DNA of 64,000 bases from Dromiciops gliroides (Eukaryota; Chordata; Mammalia; Microbiotheria; Microbiotheriidae): the NCBI RefSeq assembly GCF_019393635.1, contig NC_057866.1:12224223-12288222 (forward strand), written 5' to 3'. The notes beneath the pieces were generated by a model. The model did no database searches, had not been told where the DNA came from, and worked only from the letters and a program-made list of their open reading frames with translations. Numbering within the stretch: the first letter of the stretch is position 1; each line of letters begins with the position of its first letter. The position numbers and the translations under genes were made by a program. Shown piece by piece: positions 20,479 to 33,500 of this stretch.

Positions 20479-20836
20479 TGTTAAGGGCTAAAATTCTAGC
20501 TAAACTGTCTAAAATATCTAGTGAGTGGTCGCCAATAAATTATAAGCTTTAGCAAGAGTTAGACTTTTAAGCATTTATTAAGGAGAATAAGAATTTGGTA
20601 AAGAGAGAGAGAAAGGCCTAGATTCCTATCTATTAAAGGGAGAGCACATTTCTAGCTCCGCTCTCCACCAGCGTCCTCAGGAAAGAGCGCGAGACTGAGC
20701 GCCAGTCTCTTCCTTCCTCCTCCCACTAGCCCGCGTCACTTCCTGACTCCTGGTCTTGCCCTCAAAGACCTTCCCTTCATGGGCAGAACTCTCCTACAGT
20801 AAGTATCCAGCAGGTGGCGTTATTCCAATCGTTACA
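20479..20836 (-). repeat. LTR (5' LTR of the minus-strand element)
   Basis: 358 bases, followed immediately by the duplicated flank 'gatt'. On the minus strand the sequence just inside it is the expected place of the primer-binding site. Confidence 0.88.
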
Positions 20837-21171
20837 GATTAAAGGCACACCAACCAATACCTTGGTGTCCTTCAGGCAAGATACAATGAACATAAAGCTG
20901 TCAACATGAAGGTTGGGGCTGAATATGTTAAGGGAGTTTATAGACATCCTGAATTTAAATCTGAATGGAACAAGATAATTAAAGGACATCTAGGCATTGG
21001 CAGTCAACTCAGGCTTTTGGCACCATAAAATGAACCAAAGGAGATTTGGAGAGTAGTCCCATGATACCCCATATAGTACCAAAATACCACAACACACCAC
21101 CCTCCTCAAGAAGTAGAAGAAGATTGAGAGACACTCTCACAATACAGGATAAAAGGATCAAAATATATATG

Positions 21172-21322
21172 CTTTTTTGGGGGGGGGGGAGGGCAATGAC
21201 TGTTAAGTGACTTGCCCAGGGTCACACAGCTAATAAGTGTCAAGTGACTGAGCCTGGATTTGAACTCAGGTCCTCCTGAATCCAGGGCTGGTGCTCTATC
21301 CACTGCACCACCTAGCTGCCCC
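21172..21322 (-). repeat. tRNA-derived marsupial SINE
   Basis: Antisense copy with a T6G10 tail remnant at 21172-21189. Confidence 0.9.
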
Positions 21323-22085
21323 TTGGAAACATATACTTTTGAAATAAGCAGTCACATCACTTTACTGAGCAGGAGTCCATGTTGATACAAGCTAACTAAA
21401 GCCATGAGGAAAACCATAGAAATGACAAGAAAAAGTATTCTATTTGGGCAATGGACACTTTAAACAAGAGAGGAAGATGTTTGTAAAACCTCGAGGCTGC
21501 ACAAACAACTGTGGCATGAGATGACAGGAGGAGAAAAGGAAGCAAGATGCATAAAACCAGCAAGATGCATTACTACCCCACCCCACCCCTACCCCACCTT
21601 CCCGTGATGGGTAGGAATGGGGGGGGGGGTCAGGCAGAAAACCATGGGAAGGGAAGGGAAGGGGAGGGGAGGGGAGGGGAGGGGAGCGGAGTGGATAGAT
21701 GGGATGCAAGGTATAGAGAGGGAATTGGTGAGACCTAGAAAAGAATGTATTTGGATGTTGTTGGGTCGGTCCCGGCTGCGGGAGTGCAGGTCACTTTGAG
21801 GTTACAAATCGGGGTCACAGCCACAAGGGATGAGTGGATCGATGGATGGGAATGTAGCATGGGGAGGGGGGAGGAGAGTAACGCCTCTCCAAGAACACAC
21901 CATGCTCAGGCTGACCGACACCTCCTCCATCTGTGACAGGCAGCACATCCAGCGGAATATGGGGAAGGGTGTAACTAGCTTTCAGGTCCAAACTATGCCT
22001 GTATCTCATCTTCTACTTCTCCCTCTTCATTCCAAACACTGAGTGGGCGTCAAAATCTGGGTTCAAATGAAACCAACCTGTTTCT
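21323..22085. other. Intergenic, purine-rich simple repeat
   Basis: No gene recognised. A (GGGGA)n/(GGGAA)n tract occupies about 21648-21690, and a G10 run lies near 21620. Confidence 0.5.
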
Positions 22086-22094
22086 ATCGCTGCT

Positions 22095-22310
22095 TAGAAG
22101 TTTTGGCAGCCAGGTACTGTAGAGCCCTGGGTCTGGAGTCAGGAAGACTTGAGTTTAAATCTAACCTCAGACACCTACTGGCTGTATGACCCTGGGCAAG
22201 TCACTTAGTCTTGTTTGCTTCCATTTCCTCATCTGTAAAAGGAGCTGGAGAAGGAAATGGCAAACCCCTCCAGTATCTTTGAGTCAAACGTGACTAAACA
22301 ACCACGCTTA
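22095..22310 (+). repeat. RTE-tailed tRNA-derived SINE, old
   Basis: The SINE body 'gacttgagtttaaatctaac' is followed by 'ctcatctgtaaaaggagctg' and the RTE tail 'ggagaaggaaatggcaaac' with 'gtcaaacgtgactaaacaac'. Confidence 0.75.
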
Positions 22311-22729
22311 GACGTCATTTGGATTCTGTTCTTAAATTTTTCTCTTACTAGAGGAAAGAAAGATATGGGTCTAGGCCCCAGTCATCAAGTGTTTTGCTTT
22401 GAAATCATTCTGTATGTTGCAGCTGGAACCCGCTGCAGGTGCCAAGAAGCCAGTGGTCTGAGGCAGCATCTTTAAAGGGCAGGTGGAGGTGGGAGCTGGC
22501 ATGGATGCATATGAGTTGAAAGTTGGAAAAGCCAGTTGGGGGGACCGTTGGTTTTACCTGAGCCACCTGGCAGCTGGGGGCAAGGCATGAGGAGCACAGA
22601 GGGATAGGGGTGAGTGGCTCTGGCTGTGGTGGGGCAAGCAAATGGTAGAAGGGGAGTGGGGTAGGGGTGGGGGTAAAGTATCCTTCTCAGCCTGTTCAAG
22701 GCTAAGATCAAGGGTGGTATTTGGTGGCC

Positions 22730-23560
22730 AAGAGTGCATGGATCACAATAAAATGTGGCAAAGTCCTCAAAGAGACCAGATCATCTTATTTGTCTTTTGA
22801 GAAACCTTTAGGTGGGTCAAGAACAACAGTTAGAAGCGAACATGGAACAACTGATTGGTTTAAGATTGGAAAAGGAGAAGCACAGGACTGTATACTGTCT
22901 CCTTATTTATTTAACTTACATGCAGAGTATATCATGCAAAATGCCAGACTGGATGCATCAAAAGCTGGAATTAAGGTTGTGGGGAGATACATCAATCTCA
23001 AATAGGTAGGAGATACCACTCTGATGGCGGAAAGTGAAAAGGAATTAAGAAACCTCTAGATGAAGTGAAAGAGAAGAGTGTAAATGCTGATATGAAGCTT
23101 CACATCAAAAAACCAAAGATCTTGGCAACTGGTCCCATGACTTCCTGCCAAAGAGAGGGAGAAGAAGAGTCAGGCTTTACATCCCAGGGCTCAAAGATCA
23201 CTGCAGATGGTGACTGCAGACATGAAATTAAAAGATCCCTGCTCCTTGGAAGGAAAGCTGTGGCAAGGTTGGACAGCAGACTAAAAAGCTGAGATGTCAC
23301 CTTGCCAACAAAAGTCTGTATAGTCAAAGCTATGTTTTTTCCCATAGCTGTGAGAGTTGGACTCTAAGGAATGCTGAGTGCTGAAGAATGCATGTTTTCA
23401 AACAGTGGTGCTAGAGAAGTCTTTGAGAGTCCCTTGGACAGCAAGGAGATCAAATTGGTCAATACTCAAAAAAATTAATTCAAGCTTTTCACTGGAAGGT
23501 CAAATACTGAAGCCAAGAGTGTAGGCTTCAAAAACTGGTTTTAGAGGAGGCCAACTGACT
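22730..23560 (+). repeat. BovB/RTE LINE fragment (reverse transcriptase, sense)
   Basis: Decayed frames read 'TTDWFKIGKGEAQDCILSP' and 'YLFNLHAEYIMQNARLD', then 'GSKITADGDCRHEIKRSLL' and 'DVTLPTKVCIVKAM'. These are consecutive parts of the BovB reverse-transcriptase and C-terminal region. Several frameshifts and stops; 5' truncated. Confidence 0.85.
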
Positions 23561-24194
23561 TCTTTGCCAGGTAGAAGCTGTCTGGGTCCTGTTTCTTAAG
23601 CCTTTTCTTATCAGAGAAAAGAATGGTGTCTGTCAGGATTCTCTGTACTGGACCAGTGTATGATTTGCTTGCCCTGGCCATTCTAGGTCCCAGTTGTTGG
23701 GTGTGTTCCTCTCTGGACTCTTTCTCTATTTTGTGGCTTCTCTCTCTCCATGAGTTGTTTGATTCTCCCCCATGTCGTCCTCTTTGTGGCCCTCTCCCTC
23801 CGCTCAGACACCAAGCCCAATGCCCAAAGTCACCAGATCTGGCCCATAGCCTGTCCCATGTACTTGTGGGATGGCTCCTGCAAGTGTCATCCTTAGCTTG
23901 GTCCTGTATCCACTACTCTCTCCACACATGCCCCTTGGAAATCTCATCTACTCTGATGGGCTCCAGGCTCATCTGTCTCTATGCAGACGTCTGCCCAGTC
24001 AGATCAACCCAGTCCAACTCCCTTTTCTGAACGGCCTGCTTGGTAACTGTCCTCCAGGATGGATTACGTAGCTCTCTGGTCCAGTTTCCCATCAGCACCT
24101 CCCACTCCTCCCTCACATGTCCAAAGTGGAACTCATGATAGGGTCATAGGCTTTACCGCTCCTACGAGATTTAGGGCTGGAAGGAACCTCTTTG

Positions 24195-24195
<1 letters not shown>
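23561..24195. other. Intergenic before WDR74, nothing recognised
   Basis: No gene motif seen. A 135-codon frame at 23623-24030 has no recognisable domain and no support. Confidence 0.4.

Positions 24196-24242
<47 letters not shown>
24196..24242. repeat. (GT)n microsatellite
   Basis: About 23 uninterrupted GT units. Confidence 0.97.
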
Positions 24243-24246
<4 letters not shown>

Positions 24247-24399
24247 AGCTAGCAGTAGGCAGGATGAATTTGCGAGAATATAGTGAGAAGCAACTCTTTC
24301 CTTACTAATGTATAGACCAGTCTCTGGGACGTTTCTCACTTCGGACTCTTTAGGACTGAAATACACAAACGAGCGAGCCCCCAGCCTGCCCAGCACTTT

Positions 24400-24574
24400 A
24401 TGGTACCACTCCCGGAACGTCCCTTAGAACGACCATCGTTTCCTGCCCGGACGGTTTTGGGGTCGCATCGCATCCGGTAGTCCAGAACGGCGGGCCGGAA
24501 GCGATGGTAGGAAGAACAGCCCTCTCCTTCCCCCCTCCCCCGCTCCGCCCCGGAAGTCGCCTGCCGGAAGTGTC
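24400..24574 (+). promoter_or_regulatory. WDR74: WDR74 CpG-rich promoter and 5' UTR
   Basis: CpG-dense, TATA-less stretch with ETS-like 'ccggaag' at about 24495, 24551 and 24564, typical of housekeeping promoters. It ends at the WDR74 start codon. Confidence 0.65.
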
Positions 24575-27500
24575 ATGGCGGCGTCGGCGCGCTGGAATCA
24601 CGTGTGGGTCGGTTCTGAGACCGGGATCTTGAAGGGTGAGCGGGACTGGGCCGGGGTGTAGGGGAAGCCGGGGCCGGGTCGGAGCGCGGCGCTCACTCCC
24701 GCGCTCTCCCGCCGCAGGCGTGAACCTGGTCCGGAAGCAGGCGGTGAACTTCACGGAGGCGGCGGGCAGGCCTCGGCGCGAGGAGGAAGTGAGCGCGCTG
24801 TGCTGGGCGGACGCGGCCGAGAGCCAGGTGAGGCCCCGGGCGGTTGGGGGTGGGGTGGGGCGGGGAGGTAATGAAGGGGCTACCGGGCCTGGGAAAGGGG
24901 CGGGGCGCCGCTGCCTCCGCCTCCACTTCCACGCAGCCCGCCGGGATGCCTCCCTCTCGGATGGGGGGGCTCCCTGGCCTCAGCTGCCTCAAGGGCTAAA
25001 TGAGATGGGGGCACCAGCACAACGACCCCCCACCCTCACCCCAGGCTCTTTCGGGCCCCAGAGCGCTGTACGACTCTTCTTGTCTTTTATTTTGTGCCTT
25101 TAAAGGCCTGATTCTGGGCAGGGGCCCAAGACGCCGAAAGGGGCGCAGAACCCTTGAGGAAGCGAACTGCGCTAATAGGGGACCCCCCTTTCCGAGCTTG
25201 GGCCCTTTCCCTCCGCTTCCTCGCCAGTGTCACTGATCTGGGAGGAAACTCTCCGGGGAAATTGAGGCAGAGCAGCCCGGGGATCCGAGGAACCTGCCCA
25301 GGGTCACCTAGCAGCACGATGCCTTCGTGTCTGGTGTGCGAGGTCTAGTCCTTTCTCATCGACACCCCCCCCCCCCACTGGGGTGGGGAAGCGGGAGGGT
25401 AGCAGGAGGCTATGCCTCTAGCACCTGGGAGGGGGAGATCATGATGGTCTGTCCTAATGGTAACACGACAGCTGACATTTGTCTTGTTTAGACTTGGCAA
25501 AGCACTTCTCAGTTGATGCAAATGAAATATTTGTAAAGTGATGTGCATGTTATGCCCACTATGATTGGGGCTGGGGGGTGGTGAGCGATGGGACTTGGAG
25601 AAGGGTCCTGGGTATTTGAGTGAAGAGCAACTTTTCCATCCCTATTTTACAGGTGAGGAAACTGAGGCCTGATGAGGTTAATAAGTACCTTCTCCACTGT
25701 CAGACAGGGAGGAAGAGGTAGAGAGACCTGAATGCTGGACTTGTAAATCCAGGTGTCTTTTCTCCTCCAGGAGGGGGAAATGCCCCTGTCACTTGGAGGG
25801 CTCAGGGGAAGATGAGGGAGACTTTGAAGACAGCCTCGAAGGAGGGGGTGCCCTTCTGTGTGACAGCAAATAGGCCAGTTTGGCCTGAGTGTAGAGACCT
25901 TGGCAGGAGCAGAGTAAAAAGGCCTCGAACGATGGGCTGAGCTTTTGGTCATTTAGACCAAAGCTTCATGAACTGGGGGTAACTGAATGGGGAGGGGGGT
26001 CCACAAAAAATGTGGCCACAGTAAAAGGTTATGTGTACCTATTTTATATACCTATCTATATAGATGGTGGTGAGAGCTAGAAACCAAGTTAAAGCCAGGC
26101 ATGTTTCTCTGAGGAAGAGCATGGTTAGCAGGAGTGCTACAAGCCAATAAAACGGGTCAATGGCTTTGGAGGATGGGACTCATTTTTATAAGCACAGAAC
26201 AAAAATCACAATAGTCTGGCACCACAGGGGAAAGGGATCTCGACTGCTTCCATTAAAGAAAGTGGGCACAGCACACCCGTGGGATGAAGACCACCTGTGT
26301 GTCTCTAAGGAATGCTTTGATAAATATGTGGGTCCCAGCTGCATCCCAAGGTCAGGTATGCAGACTCACTGGCACCTGGGGATTGGATAAAAGCACCTTG
26401 TAAAAGGATGAGGTTAAAGATGGGACAAGGCCAGCTAGTCCACTTCTCAAGGATAACATGCATCGGTTATGGGAAAGCATCTAAGGGGGGGAGGCTGAAC
26501 GTTTGAACTCAGGAGCTTCTCTATTCTGAGACCAAGAGGAGGCCTGTAACCATACAGAATATGGTTACAGAATAAAATCATTTACAAAGTAACATCAAAT
26601 ATAAGATACAAAATCAGGAATTTCCCCACTTGATCTGTGCAGTAGACACTAGGCCCAAGGAGAGGGCAGGCCTTTTGGGCTGGATGGGGTTAGCTTTCTT
26701 CAAGAGCCCAGGGTGGGCTCTTCAGCACCAGGCGTCAGATGATGTCCTCCAGTAATATGTAGAACACTACCCACTAAGAGCATCCGAGAGGAGTAAAACA
26801 GAGAGAGAGGACAATGAGAGGCCTTGGTCAAGAGGTCTTCATCTCTCCCCTTCTCCTGACCTACCACCCTATTCTAGCCTTGGTTTAACTTTTTGGGTTT
26901 TTTCCCCTCTGTTTAGAATTTTATTTTCCAAATTACATGTAAAAACAAATTTTGACATCAATTTTTTAAAACTTTGTGTTCCAAATTCTCTTCCTCCTTC
27001 CCTTCCCACCTCCCACCCCCAAGAACTCAAACAATTCAATATGTTATACATGAGTAGTCATGGAAAACATCTCCACATTAGCCAGGTTGTGAGAGAAAAC
27101 AGATAAAAACAAAACTTTGGATTAAGGAACTGTCAAAAGAAATTGTGTTTCAATCTGTTTTACAATTTTCATAAGTCCTTCAGAGTTATATTGGATCATT
27201 GCATTGCTGAAAATAACCATGTGCTTCCCAGCAGATCATCTTACACTATTGCTGTTATTTTGTATACAGTACATTTTACTCTGCTTCAGTTCATGTAGAT
27301 CTTTCCAGGTTTTTCTGATATCCTGTTCATCCTAACTTTTATATAGTTTACCTTTTTTGATAAATTTCACAGAAGCAATCAGCTTCAAGCTTTTGTGTGC
27401 CAGGCCCTGTGTAGGTGCTGGAGATAAAAGTACAAATAATAATAAAGCAGCAACACTATTAGAATACATCAGGAATAACAGCTGGCATTTATAGAGTGCT

Positions 27501-30500
27501 TTAGGGTTTGCAGAGCACTTTGCATAAAGTAGTTACTTTACAGGGTTGTCTGGGAAAGGCTCACAAGCATTAGTGGTTGGGGGGATCAGGTGAACCTTGA
27601 CAAAGAGGCTGGGCAGACAGCCAGGGAGGCAGATAGTCCCCAAGTTCACCTCTCGATGTTCCCAGCAGTACTGTGAGCTGCTCTTCCAGTGTGAAGAGAA
27701 GCCTTCCCCTCTGTTGGTGCCCCATTGACCAAATCAGGCCCACCCTGCTTAAGTTGTCTGTGTTTGTGTCCTAGCCAGTGGCTCTGTGAAGTTAGGAACC
27801 CTGGCAATCTTAACATGGCTTCAGGCACATAGTAGGTGCTTAAATAGGACCAGAGGAAACCTGGAGAAATGTTTGTGAATTGAGTCCAATCCAGTACCCT
27901 CTCCCTCCCCCCCCAGATTCTAATCGGCTGTGCCAACGGGACCGTGAAGTCCTTCAGCACAGAGGGGGGCAAGTTCCTGAGGAGCAGGTGCTGTCCAGGA
28001 GGAGAAGGGACTTTTCGAGGGCTTGCAAAGCATGATGGGTAAGGGCCCCCAAACCACTACCTTTCTTCCCCTCTTCATCCCCAATCCTGGCTTCTGTCTG
28101 GGCAATCTCTCCTCTCCTGCCAGCTTCGAGTTCAGTACCCACCCCCACCCCACCCCAGCAGATCCTGGTCCTGGGCTTCCTTGTTTAGTCCATGTTCCTG
28201 GGTAGCCCTGACCATATATGACTTGGGGGATGCACTGGGAGCCCTTAAAACTGGGCCAGGAAGAAGAGGCAGAGGAGGGAGGTGCATGGTTTAGGTTTGA
28301 GATTTGAGCTCACACAGGGCACGGAAGAGCAGAATGTCCTTCCTTCTGGGGCTCAGCTGGAGTTCATCTGTCACCTCCTTTTTTACCCTCAATCTCTTCC
28401 ATTCCCACTGATTCTGCAGCTGTCTTATCACATGTGTGGAGTCTGGAATTCTCCGAGTCTGGCCTGAGGACTCCTCTGAACATGTAAGGGCATTTCTTTC
28501 CCTTGATTTATTTTGGAAAGTCCTTTGATGGGTTATTTTTGGGTTTGGTTTTTGTTTGACAGAATCCAGATGTTCAAACAAAATCAAAGAACATGTGAAA
28601 CTCAATTTCCATTATTTGTGGAACTTGTCCATAATCTTGGTTGTGTAGCTCGATTAATAAGCAGCAACACAATCATTTTGGGGGGTTCCATTTCTTCTTA
28701 TGAAAATGTTCTTTAGTATTCTATTGCTGTTATTTCTCATTATGGACATTATCATTGTCTTTACCATTCTCTGAATGTGTATTTGTTTCTTTATTCAGTC
28801 TGCATCTCCTTTGTTTTCCTGTATTTCTTCTGTTCTTTCTAGTTCGCTTTTTTTTTTTTAATAAATTTTAAAATTTTTTTAGTGAGGCAATTGGGGTTAA
28901 GTGACTTGCCCAGGGTCACACAGCTAGTGAGTGTTAAGTGTCTGAGGCCAGATTTGAACTCAGGTCCTCCTGAATCCAGGGCCAGTGCTTTAACCACTGC
29001 GCCATCTAGCTGCCCCTCTAGTTCTCTTTTTTAAAAAAATTAATTTATTTGTTTTGGTGAGGCAAGTGAGGTTAAGTGACTTGCCCAGGGTCACACAGCT
29101 AGTAAGTGTTAAATGTCTGAGGCCAGATTTGAACTCAGGTCCTCCTGAATCCAGGGCTGGTGCTCTATCCACTGGACCACCTAACTGCCCCCCAGGATGC
29201 AGTAACATTCCATGACAGTTTGTTCAGTCGGTCCCCATGTGTTGGACATGTGGGTTGTCTCCAATTTTTACTGTTAAAGATAATGCTTCTATGAATGTTT
29301 CTGCAAAGACAAGTCCTTTTATGTCTCTAAGAAAGAAAAGGGTTTCTTGGGATAAAGCCATGGTTCTTTCCCAAAAGGGCCCAACAGGTGATAACTCCAT
29401 CAGCCTTGTAATGTTTCTTTTTATTAAAATAGAATTTTGGTTTTTTTAATCTCTTTTTTCCCCAGTTGGGGGTAGGGGAGAAATGGGGTGAAAACTCTTG
29501 TCACTGTGAGAAAGAAGTGCTGACCACCTTCTCAAAATAAGTTCTTTCAGAGGCAACTTTGGTATGACAAAAGCTTTTTATTACATTCTCGTGAGAATGG
29601 GGTACCCACAGTAAAAACAATCAGTGAGGAGGCAGCTAGGTGGCGCAGTGGATAGAGCACCGGCCCTGGGTTCAAATCCGGCCTCAGACACTTAACACTT
29701 ACTAGCTGTGTGACCCTGGGCAAGTCACTTAACCCCAATTGCCTCATTAAAAAAAAAATAAATAAAACAGTGAGTACAAGTGCTAAGAGTGGGCAGCCCA
29801 TATTTATCCTAAGCCCTAACACAGTAAGTCCCTCCCCCGAGTCACCGTAGGTCAGTTACATCGGGTTCACAATCTTCTCAGAAGAGTTCTAACTAAATTC
29901 TCCTTGATGTGTTACTCCTCCCATCCACATACACCTTCATGCAACCCATGATCGAAAACGGGATAGAGAAGTTAATATTAATAAGTCTATTAAGCAGGCA
30001 CAGTAGTGACTAGGGTTGAACTTTTACCTACTTTTACTAGAATACCAGTGAGAGCTCAAACTGGGTTTTGTGGGGCAGTGAGGGTTAAGTGACTTGCCCA
30101 GGGTCACACAGATAGTAAGTGTCAAGTGTTTAAGGCTGGATTTGAACTCAGGTCCTCCTGAATCCAGGGCTAGTGCTTTATCCACTGCACCACCTAGCTG
30201 CCCCTTCAAATTGTTTGTTTGGTTTTTTGGCAGGGCAATGAGGGTTAAGTGACTTGCCCAGGGTCACACAGCTAGTTAAGTGTCAAGTGTCTGAGGCTGG
30301 ATTTGAACTCAGGTCCTCCTGAATCCAGGGCTAGTGCTTTATCCACTGTGCCACCTAGCTGCCCCTTCAAATTGTTTTTTGCCAGTTCTTCCTCTAACCC
30401 TGAAAAACTTAATTTTCTCAAATTCTTGAGTTGATGTAGTTCACTAGATAATACTGCCTTACTGTTCTTTATATAGGCATGCTTTTCCAAAACTGAGAAG

Positions 30501-33500
30501 AGTCTACTTACTTTAATGGGTTGTTACTATATCTCAGATCACCAGTAGGCATAGTCAAGCAAAACAGATTGCATTAAAATACCTGTTTCCTCCTGCATCC
30601 TGAGTCTACCTGGCCCCTGTCAGGAGGTGAACAGCTTGCTTCATCCATTGGTCCTCAGGGATTTTGATTGATTGGTTGGTCATTGCATCAATCAATGATT
30701 TAAGTCTTTGGAAGTTATTTTTCTTTATGGCACAGTTGTGATTGTGTAAGTTGTTCTCCACGTCTCTGGAACTGTCCCTTTGGTCTTTTGTAAAGACCCA
30801 GTAGCATGACATCATATCCACACTCTGGGATTTGTCAGTTGATGGACATCCCCATGGTGTCTAATTCTTCACCACGAAAAGAGCTGCTGGAAAGGTTTTT
30901 GTACCAATGGGTCCTTCCCTCCTTTCTCTGATCTCTTTGGGGTACAGAACTGCTAGTATTTGGAGTCGGTGTGTGCGGAGCTCAGTGACTTGGGGAAGAG
31001 TTCCAAATTTGTTTCCCAAAGGACTGGCTTTTTCCCCACAGTTTTTGAGAGTTTGTGCTGAGGGCTTGTCTTTGCTTTTCTGACTTTGGAGGTGGGAGCG
31101 GGGCTGGACCACAGGGTCTGAAGGTGGAAGGGACTCAGTCTGCTCGTTCTCCAGAGAGAGGGAAAGACTTTCCCTGCTCCCACAGGCATTGAGTGGCAGT
31201 TTAGAACCCAGGTCCTTGGATTCTAAGTCCAGCCCTTCGTGGTGTTGCCACAGCTACCTCCCACTAACTGCCCTTTTGTATTAGGGACTTGGCCTCTGTC
31301 TTTGGGAGGAAGCGAACCTTCCCTGGCAGGTATCCTGCCTGACGTCTCTGATCTCTGGGCTCCTTCTGGGCCCTAAAATACCATGATCCCAGCAGGAGAT
31401 TTCTTCCTGTGTTCCCTTCTGTCACAGATTAAAGAGCTCAGTGTGGGTCCAAGTGTGTGCAGGATGCGCCAGGACCCCGATCGACCCCAAGTTGTGGCCA
31501 CTGGTGGGAAGGAGAATTCACTGAAGGTGTGGGACCTGCAGACATTGTCCCAGGAGCCCATATTCAAAGCAAAGAATGTGAGTGATGGAGTCTGGGCAGG
31601 GGAAGTCAAGCTAGATGCTGGGGTTTGGGGGGCAGGGATTATAGGAGTTTCTGCAGCGTCCCTGCTAGACAAGGAGGAACAGGTCTGACCCAGGTGTCTC
31701 CTTTCTAGGTCCGCAATGACTGGTTGAATCTCCGGGTTCCCATCTGGGACCAGGACATCCAGTTCCTCCCAGGGTCACAGAAAATCGTTACGTGCACTGG
31801 ACATCACCAGGTAAGAAAGCAGAGATGCTGGCTGCACTGCTGCTTAGCCAGCAGTCTAGCCCTTAGTCTCTCAATCATGCAACGGGCATTTATTCAACCC
31901 CTACTGTTTCCCAGGTACTGTACAAAGTTGGGGATACAAGGACCAAAAAAGGAGGGAGGGAGAATCCGAGAAGACTTTTTTTCAGCAGTGGGAGTGGGGT
32001 GGTGGAGAGCATTGCAGGCTTGGAGGGTGCCCGTGCCAATGTACTGACATTGGACATAGAGAATTCGGTGCCAGTTTGTCAGTCCTAGAGAGGCCTGGTT
32101 GTTAGGGGCTCAGTTGTGAAAGACTTTAAAAGGCAAACAGGAGGGGCAGCTAGGTGGCGCAGTGGATAGAGCACCGGCCCTGGAGTCAGGAGTACCTGAG
32201 TTCAAATCCGGCCTCAGACTTACCACCTGTGTGACCCTGGGCAGGTCACTTAACCCCAATTGCCTCACTAAAAAAAAAAAAAAAAAAAAGGCAAACAAGA
32301 GCTTTAATGCGATTCTCACGGCTGTAGGGAGTCCTAAGCGAACATAACACAGGTCCGTGCTTAGGCAGAAGCACTTTGGCAGCTGGGGGAGGAATGACTG
32401 GGGAGGGATACAGGGCAGGAATTCCAGTGAAGAGTCCCTGAGGGTGTAGCACAGGTGAGAGAAGGGGTCAGACAGAAGACATGTCAGAGCCAGAAAGGGC
32501 AGCATGGGGAGATGTGGGGGAGCTGTGAGGACTGGAATTAGGCTTAGAGGAGAGCATTTTCAGGACAGGATGAGGAGGCTGGAAATATCTTTGGATACGC
32601 ACTTTCCAGCAGGCGGTTGTTGAGGGACTGAAGGACAAAAAGTAGTCATCTTACAGTCTTTGTCTAGGTTTCTTCCCTTGATATTTGGGGGGAGGTAGAG
32701 ATCATTGCCAAGTTACTATTAAATAGTACTGTTAATATTTGGCATCCTTGCTTGAGGGTAGTTAGTTGGTACAGTGGGTAGAATGCCAGGCCTAGAGTTC
32801 CAGAGGACCAGAGACCAGATGTGAACCAGCTATGTGACCCTGAACAAATCACTTAACTCTTTTTTTTGTTTTTGTTTTTTCAGTGAGGCAATTGGGGTTA
32901 AGTGACTTGCCCAGGGTCACACAGCTAGTAAGTGTAAAGTGTCTGAGGCCGGATTTGAACTCAGGTCCTCCTGACTCCAGGGCCGGTGCTCCATCCACTG
33001 CGCCACCTAGCTGCCCCGTCACTTAACTCTTTACCTCAGTTTACTTCATCTGTAAAATGAGCTGGAGAAGAAAATGGCAATCCATTCCATTCTCTTTGCC
33101 AAGAAAACCCCAAATGGAGCTAACCCCTGATCTTACTGGAAAGGCCTCTTAACTTATTCTACTCTACATATGTTTGTTCTTAGATTGAAATACTGCATTA
33201 GGAAAGGTCCATTTATTTATATGTCTTTTTGGGGGGGTGGTGAGGCAATTGGGGTTAAGTGACTTGCCCAGGGTCACACAGCTAGTAAGTGTCAAGTGTC
33301 TGAGGTCGGATTTGAACTCAGGTCCTCCTGAATCCAGGGCTGGTGCTCTATCCACTGCACCACCTAGCTGCCCCTATTTATATTGTTTTTACAGTGTAAT
33401 AGAAATGAGTTTGGGATTTGGGGCATCTATGGATATCATCATGTTATTTCTTATATTTTTTTTAATCTTTTTTCGGTTACATATATAAACACTTTTTAAC

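Larger units (their letters stand above)
17116..20836 (-). mobile_element. Endogenous retrovirus-like LTR element, young, probably non-autonomous
   Basis: Two direct terminal repeats (17116-17469 and 20479-20836) flank about 3.0 kb. They are identical as read by eye except for a short (GA)n length difference, so the insertion is recent. The ends are TG...CA and the flanks carry the 4-base duplication 'gatt'. A purine-rich tract next to the LTR at 17470-17480 and the AATAAA in the LTR place the element on the minus strand. The internal part is AT-rich and far shorter than a complete provirus. One frame of 299 codons (19467-20366) follows the 5' side. I recognise no pol or env region. It looks like a non-autonomous or internally deleted copy. 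Confidence 0.88.

Noticed and set aside
22257-23345. Several short frames with reverse-transcriptase-like words
   Set aside because: Real homology, but to a decayed BovB LINE, not to a host gene; annotated as a repeat.
24133-24396. Frame with a poly-Thr/His run
   Set aside because: Caused by the (GT)n microsatellite.
24400-24575. Looked for a U2 snRNA-like segment known near the human WDR74 promoter
   Set aside because: No U2 sequence is present here.
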